A DNA stretch of 64,000 bases, from the NCBI GenBank assembly GCA_003117195.1, contig BDSI01000025.1, forward strand, positions 452,898-516,897, written 5' to 3'. Positions 45,513 through 58,190 of the stretch are shown piece by piece. This DNA comes from Eudorina sp. 2006-703-Eu-15 (Eukaryota; Chlorophyta; Chlorophyceae; Chlamydomonadales; Volvocaceae). Position 1 is the stretch's first letter, and every line of letters begins with the position of its first letter. Below the pieces are notes generated by a model. It was given only the letters and a program-made list of their open reading frames with translations. It had not been told where the DNA came from and ran no database searches. The position numbers and the translations under genes were made by a program.

Positions 45513-46824
45513 CCCGGGGGGGGAGGAAGGTGGGGGGGAGGGGCGGGGGGGAGGACGCGACGACGGCGGCGGCGGCGGCGTGGACCTTCCCGAGCAACTA
45601 CTGCTAGCCCCCACTCGGTGACTTTCTGCGGGTTCGCTGTCTTGATTGACATGAGGAAAAGGCGGACGCCGCGGTGGGAGGAGGCGCGGCGGCGGTGGTA
45701 GGAGGCGCTGAAGGAGGGCCCCCGGGACGCCCCGGGTCCCGCTGGCTCCAGGGCCTCATTGCTGCCGCGCCGAGCAGCCTCAGTTGAAACCGCGAGTGGC
45801 ACACAGGCCGATAGGCCGACAGGCAGGCAGACAGGTACACAGGGGGAGTTAGAAAGAAACAGGGGGGAGTGTCTGCTACCGGGCCAAGATGGGTGGGTCC
45901 AGGGGCAGGGTGACCGGGCGGCAGGTGCCAGGGCAAGTGGAGCACGGTGGCCGTTTATCAGACATGGACACAGCCGCTGATGCGGTCTGTGATGCCACTC
46001 ATGACTGGAGTGCGTAGATCACGGTAACGGTAACTATTGCGTATAACTCAATCACGTGGGGGGCGCACATGCACATACGGACTTGTACGTTCGTGCATGC
46101 TGGCGGGGTGGCGGCGTGGCGGTGTGGTGGATGAGATCTATCTTGAGGCGTCACAGATCACACGGATCATGCGCGTACGTGCACTGCACACAGGCGGGGT
46201 GGCGGTGGCGGATGCGTGAAGGGGATATGAGGGAGGGCCGCGGGCGGGCGGGTGTGCGGGAGATCAGTGCATGATGGTCATTTGCGGGGGCAGGGAGTGA
46301 TGTGGGCGGAAGACACTTGGAGGATTCGGGCCGTGCGGGCTGGGGCCGGGTACTGTACGACGCGTACGTGCAGCAACAACATGAAGTTATGCACACGTGC
46401 TGGCGTGGGCCCATTAAAGCCCCGGGGGGGGGGGGAGGTTGAGGCTGACACGCAATGTCTCGTGTGGTGCTTGCTGCCAGAGAGGTACATGGCAGGTCTT
46501 AACGGTCTGTCGGACGAATTTCGAAAGTTACCTTGATGTTTTAAGTCAGGCCAGGTGCATCAACAATAACGTCGCTTCTTAACCACGGTGGCTGGGAGTC
46601 CGCTCCCCGTCGAAAACACTGTCGTACATCCGGCAGTTGAAACATCGAAAGTTTGCGCATCAAACGACGTTGGATTTCTGCTCAAAATCTGCATTCTTCG
46701 TTTTCAGTATCAACTCTGTATACACGAAACAATTTACTTTTACTCGTTCGACAGACGCTTACGTCTATTCCACAATCACATCCAGCAACAATATTATTGA
46801 TATCTATTAAAATAAAAGCCCATT
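45513..46824. other. Intergenic, WRAP73 to SPAG6-like gene
   Basis: A gap of 1.3 kb holds the 3' flank of WRAP73 and the promoter side of the SPAG6-like gene. No gene or repeat family was recognised. Base composition drops from very GC-rich to near balanced after about 46500, just upstream of the next start codon. Confidence 0.5.
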
Positions 46825-49800
46825 ATGCCGACAGCTGTCAGCAAATTGACCGCAGTAGCTGAGGTAGCGGGCATCCTTAAGCAAGTCGACCAAGCGTTCA
46901 CAGCTTATCAGGTTGCTAGGAATACTTTTGTCACCGCGCTTCAGGTCAGACACATTTCTTTCGATGTGATCTTCCAGTGTTGAGACGCATGTCTTCAGCG
47001 GCCCTCAATGGCGCGTTGCAGGGATTCCTGGAGCGGCTCGACCCACAAAATGTGATGCTGGAGGCGTTGATGAAGAATGATGTCCTCGCAACGCTCTGCT
47101 GTCCACTCGCGCAGGACCCAGTTCCGGGTAGGGTCGTGATACACGCTACGTGCTTCAAATGGCTTGTCGCGCAATGCAGGCCACATGTGGCCCGGCGCCC
47201 CCTGGAGCCGGAAGGCGCAGAGAACCTTCTAAGGGCGCTAACCCGGTAACGCCATGCTTGGATGGATGGATGTTACAAGTTTCCGCGAGCTTGTACGGTC
47301 CAGACGAACCCGAAGGCTCATGAACATGCTTGCTTGTCAACGTTGCCCTTGGGACCCGCACGACTCGCCTTGCCGGGCCCTATCACCGACGCCCCTCCCT
47401 GCGGTTGGGTTTCCTCCCCCATGCTCCCCCTCCTCCTCCTCGCCCTCCTTCTCCCCCCTACCCCTGCCCCCCCTCCCCCCTCCCACTGCCCCTCCTTCTC
47501 CGCTCTCCTCCCCTCCCCCCTCCCAGGCATCCAGGCGCTCGCCCTCCAGAACATGTCCAAGCTGGCGGCCTGCGACCCGCTCCTGTCACAGGCGGTGGTG
47601 TCGTGCGGCGTGCTGGACAGGTGCGGGCGTGTATGTGTTTCGCTGTGCTGTGCTGCGCTGTGCTGCGCTGCCCTGCGCTGCGCAGTGCAGTGCAGCGGAC
47701 CGTTGAGCAGGTCCGTGGGCAGCAGGAGGTCAAGGCCGGAGGACACGGGGATGGGAGGGGAGGCTGACCCGTGGGCCCATGACCCGAGGCGGGTCCATGT
47801 GGTGCGCGTGTCAAGCGGGTGCACCCGCCCCTCCCTCCCGCGCATACCCCCTCCGTGATGGCCTCCCCCCCCTCCCCCTCCCCCCCCCGCCGCGGACCTA
47901 TGGCATCCTACACCTACATCTTCTTCCCTCTCTTCGAATACCTATACCAAACGGCCCCCCCTCCCCGTCCCCGTCCCCATCCTCGTCCTCTGTCCCCTGT
48001 CCCCCGTCCTCCACCCACCCACCCACCCACCCACCCACCCACCCACCCACCCACCCACCCACCCACCCACAACCCCCCGGGCCCCCTACCCCCTCTTCCC
48101 CCCGGTCGCCAGTGTGGTCCTATCCATGGGCCACGAGAGCGCCCCGGTGCAGTCGGGTGCCAACATGGTGCTGGCCTCGGTGGCGGGCAGCTCGGTGGAC
48201 TTTGCGAGGAGGGTGCTGGAGGCGGGTGGGTGCTGGGTGCTGGGTGGGGAGGGGAGGGTGGGGAGGGGGACTTTGCGAGGAGGGTGCTGGGTTGGGGGGT
48301 GGGCCTGGGTGGGGGGAGGGTGGGGGGAGTGGAATGGGTTGGCGGGTTTGAGTGGCGGGGGGGCCGGCATTGGTGGGTGGATGTGGGTGTGGGTGTGGGC
48401 GGGAGCGGGGTTGGGGGGTGGGGCAGCCAGCGGGGGTTCGGATAGCGCCTTCCTTCGCCCGCCGCTCCCTCCCTGCCCATGCCAACCCCTCCCCGTCCCA
48501 CTATGACCCGCTTTCCCCCCCCTCCCCTCTCCCTCTCCCCCCTTCCTTCCCACGTCCTTCCCGCCCCACACCAGGCGCCATGCCCGGCATCCTGACGCAG
48601 CTCCACAGCGGCACCCCCTCCGTCAAGGAGAGCGCCGTCCGCAACCTGACCTCCCTCATCGGCTCCCACCGCGACCACGCGGGCCTCATCGCGGACCAGC
48701 CGCTGCTGTCGCTGCTGGTGGCGCTGCTCAGCGCGCCCGACTCGCCGCCGCCGCTGGCCAAGGCGGTGGTACACTGCCTGGCCACCACCGCGCACTACGG
48801 ACCGGACATGGCGGCGGAGGTCATCAAGTGGGTGCTTGGGGGGGGGCTGGGGGGTTGGGACTTGCGGGGGGGGAGTTTAGGGGGTATGGGGTGGGGCGGG
48901 GGGTGGGTGGGTATAGGAAAAGAACCCCCTAACCCCCCCCACTTTTGCTCTGGCAGCAGCGCAGTTTGAATATGTCTACCAGTTTCCACACCTCCGCCCC
49001 CGCTCCCCCCGCAGGGCCGATGCCCTCCTGCCCGTGTCGCTGCTGGTTCGGGGCGGCGGCCCCACCCCGCCCCCGCCCGACCTGCGCGCCGCCGCCCTCA
49101 ACTGCCTGGCGCACATCGCCGCCCACAACGAGGAGCTGGCGGCGCAGGTGGCGGGGCCGGGGCTGGTGGAGGCGGCGGTGGCGCACCTGGCGGATAAGAT
49201 GGTGGGGGCCTTGGGGCGTTGTGGGGGTGTGGGGGGATCGCGGGAGGGGAGAAGGATGATAGGGACGGGGCGGGAGGGGCTGAGGGTGAAGGGTGAAGGG
49301 AGGGGCTGAGGGTGAAGTAAGGTGGAAGGCAAGGAGGCTGAAGGGAGGGGCCCGGAGGGTGAAGGGCTTTGGAGGTAGCCGGAGGGGAAGGCGCAGGAGG
49401 GGGACAGATTGGGTGATCGGATTGGGTGGGAGGAAACTGAGCCTGTAGGGGGCTGAGGAACCGAGGAGTGTGGGCGTGGTGGTGGGGGTGTTGGGATGTG
49501 GGAGTGTGGGGCCGGGGCGCAGCGTTTTGGGGGGTTGCGGAGGCCCACACCCCACAGACCCACCCGTTTGGTGAGTGAGTACATTGGGACTGGGCGGGTC
49601 GGGTTGAGGGGTTCTCACTGCACACACCCACCCACACCCACCCAACCTGGGCAGTTTCTTTTTAACCCCCTCCCCCCACCCACCCACCCACCTACCCACC
49701 CAAACCCACCCCCCGCCCGCACCCCACCCCCCAACCCTCCCCTCCCACTTCAGGTGCCCCCCGTGCGGCGCGCTGCCTCGGCGCTGCTGCTCCAGCTGGG

Positions 49801-50701
49801 CCGCAAGACCCCCTCCCTGGCCTCCCGGGTGTGTCTGGCCGGCTGCCCCGCCGCCCTCGCCAAGTTCCTGCAGATGGACAAGGAGGGCGACGGCTGCAGC
49901 ACAGGCGTCACCCTGGCCGGCACCCTGGCCGGCTACAGCCCCACCACTGCCAAGGCGGTGGTGGACGCGGGCGTGGGCGCGGAGGTGGTGCAGGCGCTGC
50001 GCCGCCACGGCGCCGGAGGCGCCGGCAGCCCCGCCAAGCCCGCCGCCGGCGGCGGCGGCGGCGGCGCGTCCCTGAAGGCCACAAAATCCGGCGGCGGCGG
50101 CACCGCATCCGCCTCCGCCACACTGCCCCGGACCACCCCCGCGGGCTACTCTGTCGGCAGCACCGCCCCTGGAGCCCCCGTGGGGATCCCGGAGGCCGCC
50201 GCCTGGGCGCTGGAGCAGATGGCCCAACACGGGGAGGAGACGACGATGCCGCTGATCGCCCAGGGCGCGCTGGCGGCCGTGCTGGACGGATACAAGGCGA
50301 CGGCCGCGGCGGCGGCCGCGGCGGCGACGACGCCAGGCGGCCCGGAGGCCTCCGCCTCCGCCGCCTCCGCCTCCGCCGTCTTCACGCGCTGCAAGGCCGC
50401 GCTCAAGGCCCTGCTCCGAAACTGCAACAGTACGGCGCCCCTTGAGCCGCTCGTGGCGGACGGCACGCCGCCGGCGGTGCTGAAGCACGTGCTGCGGCGG
50501 GCACAGCCGTTGCTGGCGGCCGACGCCAAGAGCCGGCAGCAGTTCGTGACGAGCGGGGGCCTTATGCGGCTGCAGGAGGTGGAGGGGCAGCTGTGCGGCA
50601 AGGGGCGGACGTACCTGGCGGAGATCAACCAGCTCTTCCCCGCGGATGTGGTGACGTACTACCGAGCGGGGGCGGGAGGGGGGGCAGCGGGGGGCAAGTG
50701 A
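46825..50701 (+). CDS. SPAG6/PF16-family armadillo-repeat protein, divergent
   Basis: Seven exons join in phase to 606 residues: 46825-46944, 47022-47127, 47527-47620, 48113-48225, 48575-48827, 49015-49201, 49754-50701. The N terminus KQVDQAFTAYQVARNTFVTA matches the QVLQVFEQYQKAR start of SPAG6. Armadillo helices follow (GIQALALQNMSKLAACDPLL, RAASALLLQLGRKTPSLASR, PEAAAWALEQMAQHGEE). The C terminus (PLEPLVADGTPPAVLKHVLR, SRQQFVTSGGLMRLQEVE, then LFPADVVTYYRAG) matches SPAG6 closely. SPAG6/PF16 is a central-pair protein of the motile axoneme. Identity is too low in the middle repeats for plain PF16, and Ala/Gly-rich insertions lie near residues 375-420 and 450-490, so a paralogue is more likely. 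The minus-strand 519-codon frame over exon 7 is a shadow. Confidence 0.88.
48013..48070. repeat. (CCCA)n microsatellite in an intron of the SPAG6-like gene
   Basis: About 58 bp of CACC units end shortly before the acceptor of the exon starting at 48113. They form part of its long pyrimidine-rich tract. Confidence 0.95.
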
Positions 50702-51225
50702 GGCGGAACGAGGAGGCGGGGGGATTTCGGGTATGGGGGCGGGGTATGCTGTTGGCGGGGTGGAGGGTGTTGGGCGTGTGGGGGAATGGGGTGGAAACGC
50801 CTGGCCTCACACCGTTCGTTGGGGGTGGGGGGATATTGCCCTGCGCGGGTAAAGGAGTGGGGGGAGGGGGCGGAGACTGTTACCTGGCGCAGGTCAGACA
50901 TGCAAAACCAGTGTGTACGGTTTACCGTACCGTCTACCGTACTGTCTGTCGTACCAGCTACCGTACCGGGCTTGAGGGCTCATCGTAGAGTGTAGGCGGC
51001 TGCGCGCCGGGCGGGCCCCGTGTGCGTGTGCGTGTGCGTTCGGATAAAGGCCCGGGGGTGGGGGTAATTGGGGTGGGGGCGGCCCACGGGGTGAGCCCCC
51101 ACGGTGCCACCGCCATGCCGCGGGTGATGATGACCCGGACTGTGTCGGGGACCGCGTGCGTTTAGAGAAGAGACAGGGGTCGTGTGTTTAGAATTGCAAC
51201 CCGCCTGCCCGCCCGCCCGATCCGG
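50702..51225. other. 3' flank of the SPAG6-like gene, nothing recognised
   Basis: The stretch is G-rich, with short GTACCGT-type repeats near 50915-50970. No ORF with a recognisable family was seen. Confidence 0.5.
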
Positions 51226-51296
51226 TCGTGTGTGTGTGTGTGCGTGTGCGTGTGCGTGTGTGCGTGTGTGCGTGTGCGTGTGTGTGTGTGTGCGTG
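51226..51296. repeat. (GTGTGC)n/TG microsatellite
   Basis: About 70 bp of TG and GTGTGC repeats. The Cys-Val-Arg frames here are artefacts. Confidence 0.95.
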
Positions 51297-51481
51297 AGAG
51301 AGCGAGAGAAGGGAGTCGCAGCAGTGAGTCGTGGGTTGCACACCGCGCAGTTATTGTGCCGTGTACGACTGGATCGTACGGCGCTGTACGGCACTACTAG
51401 ACAGGGTGAGGGGCGTCTGCGGGTCCCCACGCGGCTGCAATGAGGGGGCGCGGGGGGATGACGCCACCGTGTGTGTGGGTG

Positions 51482-51790
51482 TATCGTTACATACCTGACC
51501 GGGCCCGACGCTGGGCAGGGGCTGCCAACCCAGCCCTAACGGAAAGACCGCCGAAGCACTCTCGGGGGAGAGGGGCGTATGGGGCCTCTGTCCCCTCGCT
51601 CTCAACCAAGGGCGCGCGCCCAATATCCATTATACCGAGGACCGGCGACAGCTGTGCCCCCACTGTCTAGGGATTTGATGGGCATAACGGGCCGAAGCTC
51701 ATCCTAGGCGGGCTGCGCCTTATGTATACTCTGTAAGGCCTGCGCACGTCCTTACAGCTCGATACCACGTTACCACCTAAGCGCAGTATG
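51482..51790 (-). repeat. AC-tailed interspersed repeat, copy 3
   Basis: This is a more diverged copy of the family at 4641 and 5646. It begins ATCGTTACATACCTGACCGG and shares GACCGCCGAAGCACTCT, GGGGCCTCTGTCCCCTCG and CTCAACCAAGGGCGCG. As in the other copies a TG run (GTGTGTGTGGGTG) directly precedes it on the + strand. Similarity fades after about 51720. Confidence 0.7.
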
Positions 51791-54700
51791 TAAGCGGCGG
51801 CACCTGCCCCTGTGTAGTAGGTGAGAGCTGGCAAAGACTTCTCGATATGCTGGGACAGTGCTTCGCACCGTACTTCTCGGGAGTAGATAGGGCCGACCAT
51901 TGTATGACACCTATTACACCCTGCCCCCGCCCTGTGAGCTGTGACAAGAGCTTTCCTGCACCGCGCACCGACCTCATCACAAACCGCCGTCCATCGCCCC
52001 ATCTCGCTTGCTTGCGTCCATGCCATCCATCCATCCGTCGATGCATCGCGCATGCACACGCACGTCGTCGTCGGTACACATACATGTATTATCAACAAGG
52101 ATGTTACAGCGGCGAACCCCGCAGTAGTATGCAGTCCCACCCGGCCGCAGCGCAGCGCTCGGGCCACAGCGCCACATACAGCAGCGGGGTGTCCTACATA
52201 CAACGGCAGCTAGCATGCGTGCTGCTGTATGTTCGGCGGTTCAGCAGTGGTGAATCGCCCAAGCGCACACAGATAGAGCGAGGAGCCCGGCGTGCGTGCC
52301 CACCAACGAGCGAGTGAGTGAGCGAGGTGCTGTATGTGGATGGACCCGGGGGACGCCGTTTCGCCGCCGCTGTGGCCCGCGTACGCGTGCCGTTCGACTG
52401 CACGCCTGCGTGCAGCTGGCGGAAGCTGCGGCGGTGATGCATACATGGCGGCGGCGGCAGCGGTGATGACGATGCGTTGGCCGCGCGCGGCGCCCGTGCC
52501 CCTGCCGCGCCGGGAATTCCGCGGCGCAATCTCATTGGTCGACACGCTGTGGTTTTCGGGCGGCATGGACAGCGGCCCTTGATGAGTTGTATAGTGTGTG
52601 TGTTGTTGTTGTGTGTGCCATATATGTACGTAGCGTCTGAATGAGAACAATCTGTCCCGAAAATGTCCGTCATATGTACGTAGGTCGATGGTGCGCGGCC
52701 TTACGTTCTGTAACAGGAATTCACATCACGTGCGCTTTTCAGCCTCGTGCGTGTTACAATGGTGTTTTGCCAGGAGGCTGTCCAAACCACGATAATAGCA
52801 AAGGACTGGCGCACGCACACGAGGCACAGTTGACACTCGCACCCCCGGGAGGGCGATACCCACCAGCCCTTACCTTTGCCTCACGATAATTTCCGGTACA
52901 TCTCTAAGGTAATATCGGGTGATATTCGGCATAGCGCGTTTGCGCGGGGAGCCCAGTTTGGTCCCCGTGTAAGCGCGAATATATTTGTACCTGCCCGTTC
53001 AGCGTGAGAACCCATCCGGGCATGTCGCCATAGCTGGAGATAAGGCGGATTGTTAAGACTATCTATACAGATAGATTTAGACTTTCGGGAATAGTAGTGA
53101 CTACAGTATTTGGGAGTGTTACCACTTGTACGCCGGCATTCACGCTCTTCACGGATTAGGAATGGATTAATATAAAGCAAAAAATTTACATTAGTTACAT
53201 GCTTACAGTGCGAGCAAAGTCAGCCAAACAAATCAATACTTGAAGAGACTACTACTTATCACAAGTCACTTTGTGTTCCTGCAACATTATCCCAACATAA
53301 AAGGCTCCATCTATGTGTCTTTTTTATTTAAGGCATTTGGGATTGGTGGTTTAAATAAGTTGTGACTGTCTGGGACGACCTGACCGCAGCAAAAGCTGCC
53401 TATAGCAGAAACACGCACGCTTTTGCATGTATTTCATTAGGCAGACCTTCGGTTCGGAGGGTCTCTAACCATAAGCTCACACGCGCAAAGTGTCGTACGA
53501 AAGCGGGCGTACTAGAGGTTTAGGGTTTGAAGGGCGCACTGACATGCATGGGCAGCTACTGGACGGCTCGGGGCCGCCCCTGGACCAGCCTGGACCGGAT
53601 ACGCCAGTCGGACTGTAACGCAACGGGGAAAAATTCATAGACTTATTACTTGCTTCATACAAGTTTCAAAAATGGCTTAGATTCTGGCAATAGTAGTGTC
53701 GTCACTGCTACTTTGCAACATACGACCTCAGCCAAGTGCAAATACCTAATAAAATCATTACGAACCTTGCAACACTCTCACTACATTTAACTCACGTGAA
53801 AGAGCTAGCTATCCACAGAGAACAACTTGCTTGCTGTCGGCGTTCGCAGGTCCGTGATTCGTTATTACCGACACCTGCATAAATATATCAAGCAACTAAC
53901 ATACACCGTTTCTGGCTGGTGCGCCTTACGTATTTCAGGAGTGGGCGCCGGAGATAGAGCGCGCGAACGGCTGTGTGTGAGACCAAGCTCGTCATCGATC
54001 CGGCATACATCTCAAGTGCGCGTGTGAGTGCTCGAGAGGCTGTATGTCTATCTGCTCGAAAGGCTGTCAGCGACGCATTCCCATTGCTTGAGGATTGAGG
54101 CGTTATGTACGTACACACGTTCGTCTAATGGTGGCGCCAGCAGCCGCATCCGTCCTCCGGCCATACATGCGGGTGCATACACGCATACCGTCGTGCATGA
54201 CCCGAGGTAGGTAGGGCCCCACATCCAGCCGCCGCCCATCCATAAAATATCTCTAGCTAGCTAGCGCGCGCGTGCAGGCTGGCGTACGTGCGCACACGAG
54301 ACAGGGGCGGCACACATACGTGAGCGAGAAAGTATGGACGCGCAGGCCCGCGTGCATGCATGCCGCCCCTTGCCTGCTGTCGTCTCCCCTTCGTTCTCCC
54401 ACATACACCGCCTACCTGTATGTACTGTATGTATGTATCGTCCGAAACATGCGGGAGTAGCGGGAGTCGTCCGGCTCTCGTGTATGTGCTCCGTCAAATT
54501 AAAGCAGAAGCTTCATTGCATCTACCTACGTATGATCATCAGGCACTCTATCTCTATCTGGAATCCATGTCATGTATGCTCCAATCAAATCCAGCCAGCT
54601 CCGTATGAGTGGCAACCTTGCTTGACTTGTAAGCTCCGCCATCCTTATTTGACTGATCGTTCTCAGTCGCCACTCCCACCGCCACCATTCGCCACCCTCA

Positions 54701-55975
54701 CGTTGGGATCATTGGCAGGAAACAAAACTGTATCATCCTAGCTAGAGCTACCTCTTCGCCGTGCCCGCCCGCAGCTTACACGCACTGCACGCACTCTACG
54801 TATCTGGCCATCCACACGCAGCTGTATGTTCCTCCAGCCGCAGCTAGCTAGCTCCCCCCGGTCGCGGCCGCCCCATCCGATCCCTTTCCTTCCCGCGCGC
54901 GGCTCCCCTACGTAGCTACTGCTGCTGCGCGGGTTGATGCGTGCGTGCATGTAGTGCATGGGAGCCAGTGATGGCCCCCCCCGCCCGCCCGCCCGCCCCG
55001 CCCCGCCCGCCCCGCCTGGCCCCCTGCCTTACTTACGATGTCCCGCTCGTCTTTGTTGTACATCGTACTGCCTCCGTACCGCTCTGTCCAACGTACATAA
55101 TATCTGCGCCGGCTCCCCCGCTTGCTTACTCTTCCTTCGTGCCAATCATGCCAAGTAGGTCGGTTGCACGCCTGCTTTGTCACCGCCGACGCTGTCCGCA
55201 TGTTCGTTTATCTTCGCTCCACTCTATCTGCCGTGCGTGCTACTACACGCACGTACGTACGCAGTCAGGCTCCTCTCCCGTTCCCATCATCTGCGTTCGT
55301 TCCCTTGCTTGATTGCCCGCTCGTCGTCGCTGCACCTCGCTTTGCTTGTTTGCTTGACCAGGGCGAGTGTTGGTTGGTTGGTGTAGTTGGTGTCCGTCCG
55401 AGGGGGGCTGGCTCTCGGACGGGCTAGACGGGCTTGGTTCATTCATTCGGGTCGAGCGATCGCTCGGTGGGCCGGGGTCGGCCCCGTGTCTGCAGCGAGG
55501 TGGTTCACACGCATTATTCACTCATCATCACATTCACTACGTACTCGCTACGCTCGCTCTCCACATACAACGAACTGGCCCAGCCGGTCGGTCGGTCAGG
55601 TTCATTCAGTTGTAGTAGTTGTAGTTGTAGTTGTAGTTGTACTTCCTTCCCATTATTCCTTTCTCCACCATCGATACGCACATACCTCACTACCACGCAT
55701 ATATGTGTGCAGCAGCCGCGCGCTAGATAGATAGGGCGCGCGAGGCTGGCAATGTATTTATTTCCTATTTAGCATTTTACAGTTTTATATGTTATCTGTA
55801 TACCCAGGAATAGTTTTAGAAATTTGTGAAGTAATAAACAATCGATCATTTTTTGCAAACAATTAAAGGCAATATAAAATACCTGCTGTTGAATGTGTCC
55901 TTATAATTTTCGCTTGGCTTGACAATAATCGGGGCATCTCATCAGTGCCCAACTGGGTTGATGGGTACCCCTAGA
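51791..55975. other. Intergenic 4.2 kb, no gene recognised
   Basis: Scattered short frames were inspected and none shows a family motif, a supported start or phase-consistent splicing. Simple repeats include GTCGGTCGGT and (GTAGTT)n at 55585-55640, and several CGTACGTACG and TAGCTAGC stretches. Confidence 0.45.
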
Positions 55976-56033
55976 TATTCTCTTTTACTGTGTACAGTTG
56001 CTTGCAAGCAACCGTACACAGTAAAAGAGAATA
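55976..56033. repeat. 58-bp near-perfect palindrome
   Basis: Arms of 29 bp meet with no loop at 56004/56005, with a single mismatch. Weaker complementarity extends to about 55969-56040. It lies immediately before a minisatellite whose units share AGAGAATACCTAGGAACCCG with the right arm. Confidence 0.9.
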
Positions 56034-56716
56034 CCTAGGAACCCGCAAATAAAACACCCCGAATAGCTTTTGCCACCAAACGCCATGAAGACCGCCGAAA
56101 CGTGGACGTGTATTAAGCTTTAAATTACGCTTTTACCTTAAAGTTTTAGAGAATACCTAGGAACCCGCAAATAAAACACCTCGAATAGCTTTTGAAAAGT
56201 GGACGTGTATTAAGCTTTCAATAACGCTTTTACCTTAAATGTTTAGAGAATACCCCGAATAGCTTTTGAAAATAAAATACCCCGAATAGCTTTTGAAAAG
56301 TGGACGTGTATTAAGCTTTAAATTACGCTTTTACCTTAAATGTTTTACCTATAAAACACCCCGAATAGCTTTTGAAAAGTGGACGTGTATTAAGCTTTAA
56401 ATTACGCTTTTACCTTAAATGGTTTACGTAAACACCCCGAATAGCTTTTAAAAAGTGGACGTGTACTAAGCTTTAAATTACGCTTTTACCTTAAATGTTT
56501 AGAGAATACCTAGGAACCCGCAAATAAAACACCCCGAATAGCTTTTGAAAAGTGGACGTGTATTAAGCTTTAAATTACGCTTTTACCTTGAATGTTTAGA
56601 GAATACCTAGGAACCCGCAAATAAAACACCCCGAATAGCTTTTGCCACCAAACGCCATGAAGACCGCCGAAAAGTGGACGTGTATTAAGCTTTAAATTAC
56701 GCTTTTACCTTAAATG
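56034..56716. repeat. Minisatellite, unit about 80-100 bp, eight copies
   Basis: Eight occurrences of CCGAATAGCTTTT mark the units (near 56058, 56178, 56253, 56280, 56357, 56434, 56531 and 56627). Each usually continues AAAAGTGGACGTGTATTAAG and TTACGCTTTTACCTTAAATG. The first and last units share an extra block (GCCACCAAACGCCATGAAG) that the middle ones lack, so variants are nested within the array. Confidence 0.9.
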
Positions 56717-56765
56717 TTTTTTAATATGGGATATTGTTTTATTAAATACACTACTTTTTTAATTT

Positions 56766-58190
56766 GCCATACGAGCGGCAATCGCCAAGTATAAAGACGA
56801 GCGATGTAACTTAACCATCGCCACCGACTCGCAAGCCTCATTGGACCTTATCAAACGAGCGATAAATGACCCAAGTAAGCTTCATATCTCTAAGCACAAA
56901 GCTTTACTTATGGAAAATGTTGAGCTCATATACGACTGTGCCCAGCAGAGCACTACTGTTCCGTTCTTGAAGGCCAAATCACATACGGGGATTGAAGATA
57001 ATGACAGAGCTGACGAAGGCGCAACTTCCGTAGCCCGAGGAGACGTACGACCCCACGTACTTGAAACTGCTGATAACGCCCCATTTGATGAACTGTACTG
57101 GCTAAAGCAAAAGGAGTCAGGCCTATATGTTAGGAATTTTTAGACGCCTTCATAAATCGGCGGAGGTTTCACTAACGACACATTACTAACGGAAAAGTGG
57201 CGCGGCAACTCGTTGAACCTGGACCCAAAGCACAGCAATGCGTACATCAATAATACTAACATCGGACATTGGCTGAAACTGCAAGTTTTGAAAGCGCGGT
57301 ACGGGCTTCTATACAATGCCAAGCTCAAGGAACTATACGGGCGGGGCGGAGATGGGAACTGCCCCCTGTGTCGTGCATGCTGTCCGGCTGGCCCGACACC
57401 CGACTCCGGTGCACATACACTTGGTGGCTGTCACAATCTACACAATCCGATGATGAAAGGGATGTACATCAGCCGGCATAATCGAGCGACGCGCTTCATT
57501 GCAGACTGCATTCACAACGGCCGACATGGTGGCGGCTACATGATCATGGACGCAGGCCGAACTAACCGAGGACCTCCCGTCCTACATACTGCATCGGCAC
57601 GCGTGTTCCCAAATGGATGCTACCACACCTGACCGATGAAGAGGTCCGCCGCCTCCGACCGGACATCATGTTCCTCCCTACCCTGGCCTCGCACAAAACA
57701 AAGCGCAAACACTACAAGGGACCCGCAAACAAGGCCGCGCACGAGGTCTATATCATCGAGGTGGGGTATACCGGCGACCTGCAACACGCCGAAAAATTGT
57801 CGCAAAAGACCGCGCAGCACGCCCGAGCGACTCGAAGAGGAACTGGAACGGGCGGGCTGGACTGTCCACTATACTGATGCGCAAATTGTCACCCTGGGCA
57901 GTGCAGGGACCTTACCCCGTACACTGAAAATGCTCCTATGCAAGCTCGGGGCCACGCACCCCTGACCAAGCCAACAAAACCTGTCTGCAAATCCACCGAC
58001 ATACAGTTGACACCGCGGGCGCGGTTATCCGAGCTCGGCGAGTTCTGGAGGGAGCGCACAAGTAGCCTCGGGCATGGTTTCCGGCGGTGGTGCGGGCATA
58101 CAGGGGTGGCTACGCCACCCCTCAGTTCCCCACCTCCTTAACACACGCCAGGCTCCGGCGGCCGGCGTACCCTTATTATTATTTTTTAAT
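56766..58190 (+). pseudogene. 5'-truncated LINE, RNase H to 3' end
   Basis: The sequence enters inside an RNase H domain (NLTIATDSQASLDLIKRAIN, then AKSHTGIEDNDRADEGA). It continues with a Cys-His zinc motif region (CPLCRACCPAGP...SGAHTLGGCHN) and a C-terminal region with RPDIMFLPTL and VYIIEVGYTGDLQHAEKLSQ. Frames break at 57143, 57632 and 57880, so it cannot be expressed. The 3' end (GGTGGTGCGGGCATACAGGG to a TTA-rich tail at 58167-58190) is the one copied into the TRIM at 34774-34875. The upstream reverse transcriptase and endonuclease are missing. Confidence 0.82.

Noticed and set aside
48929..50488. 519-codon minus-strand frame
   Set aside because: GC-driven shadow of exons and introns of the SPAG6-like gene; no family motif.
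52881..53180. Minus-strand 99-codon frame
   Set aside because: No motif, start context or neighbour supports it.
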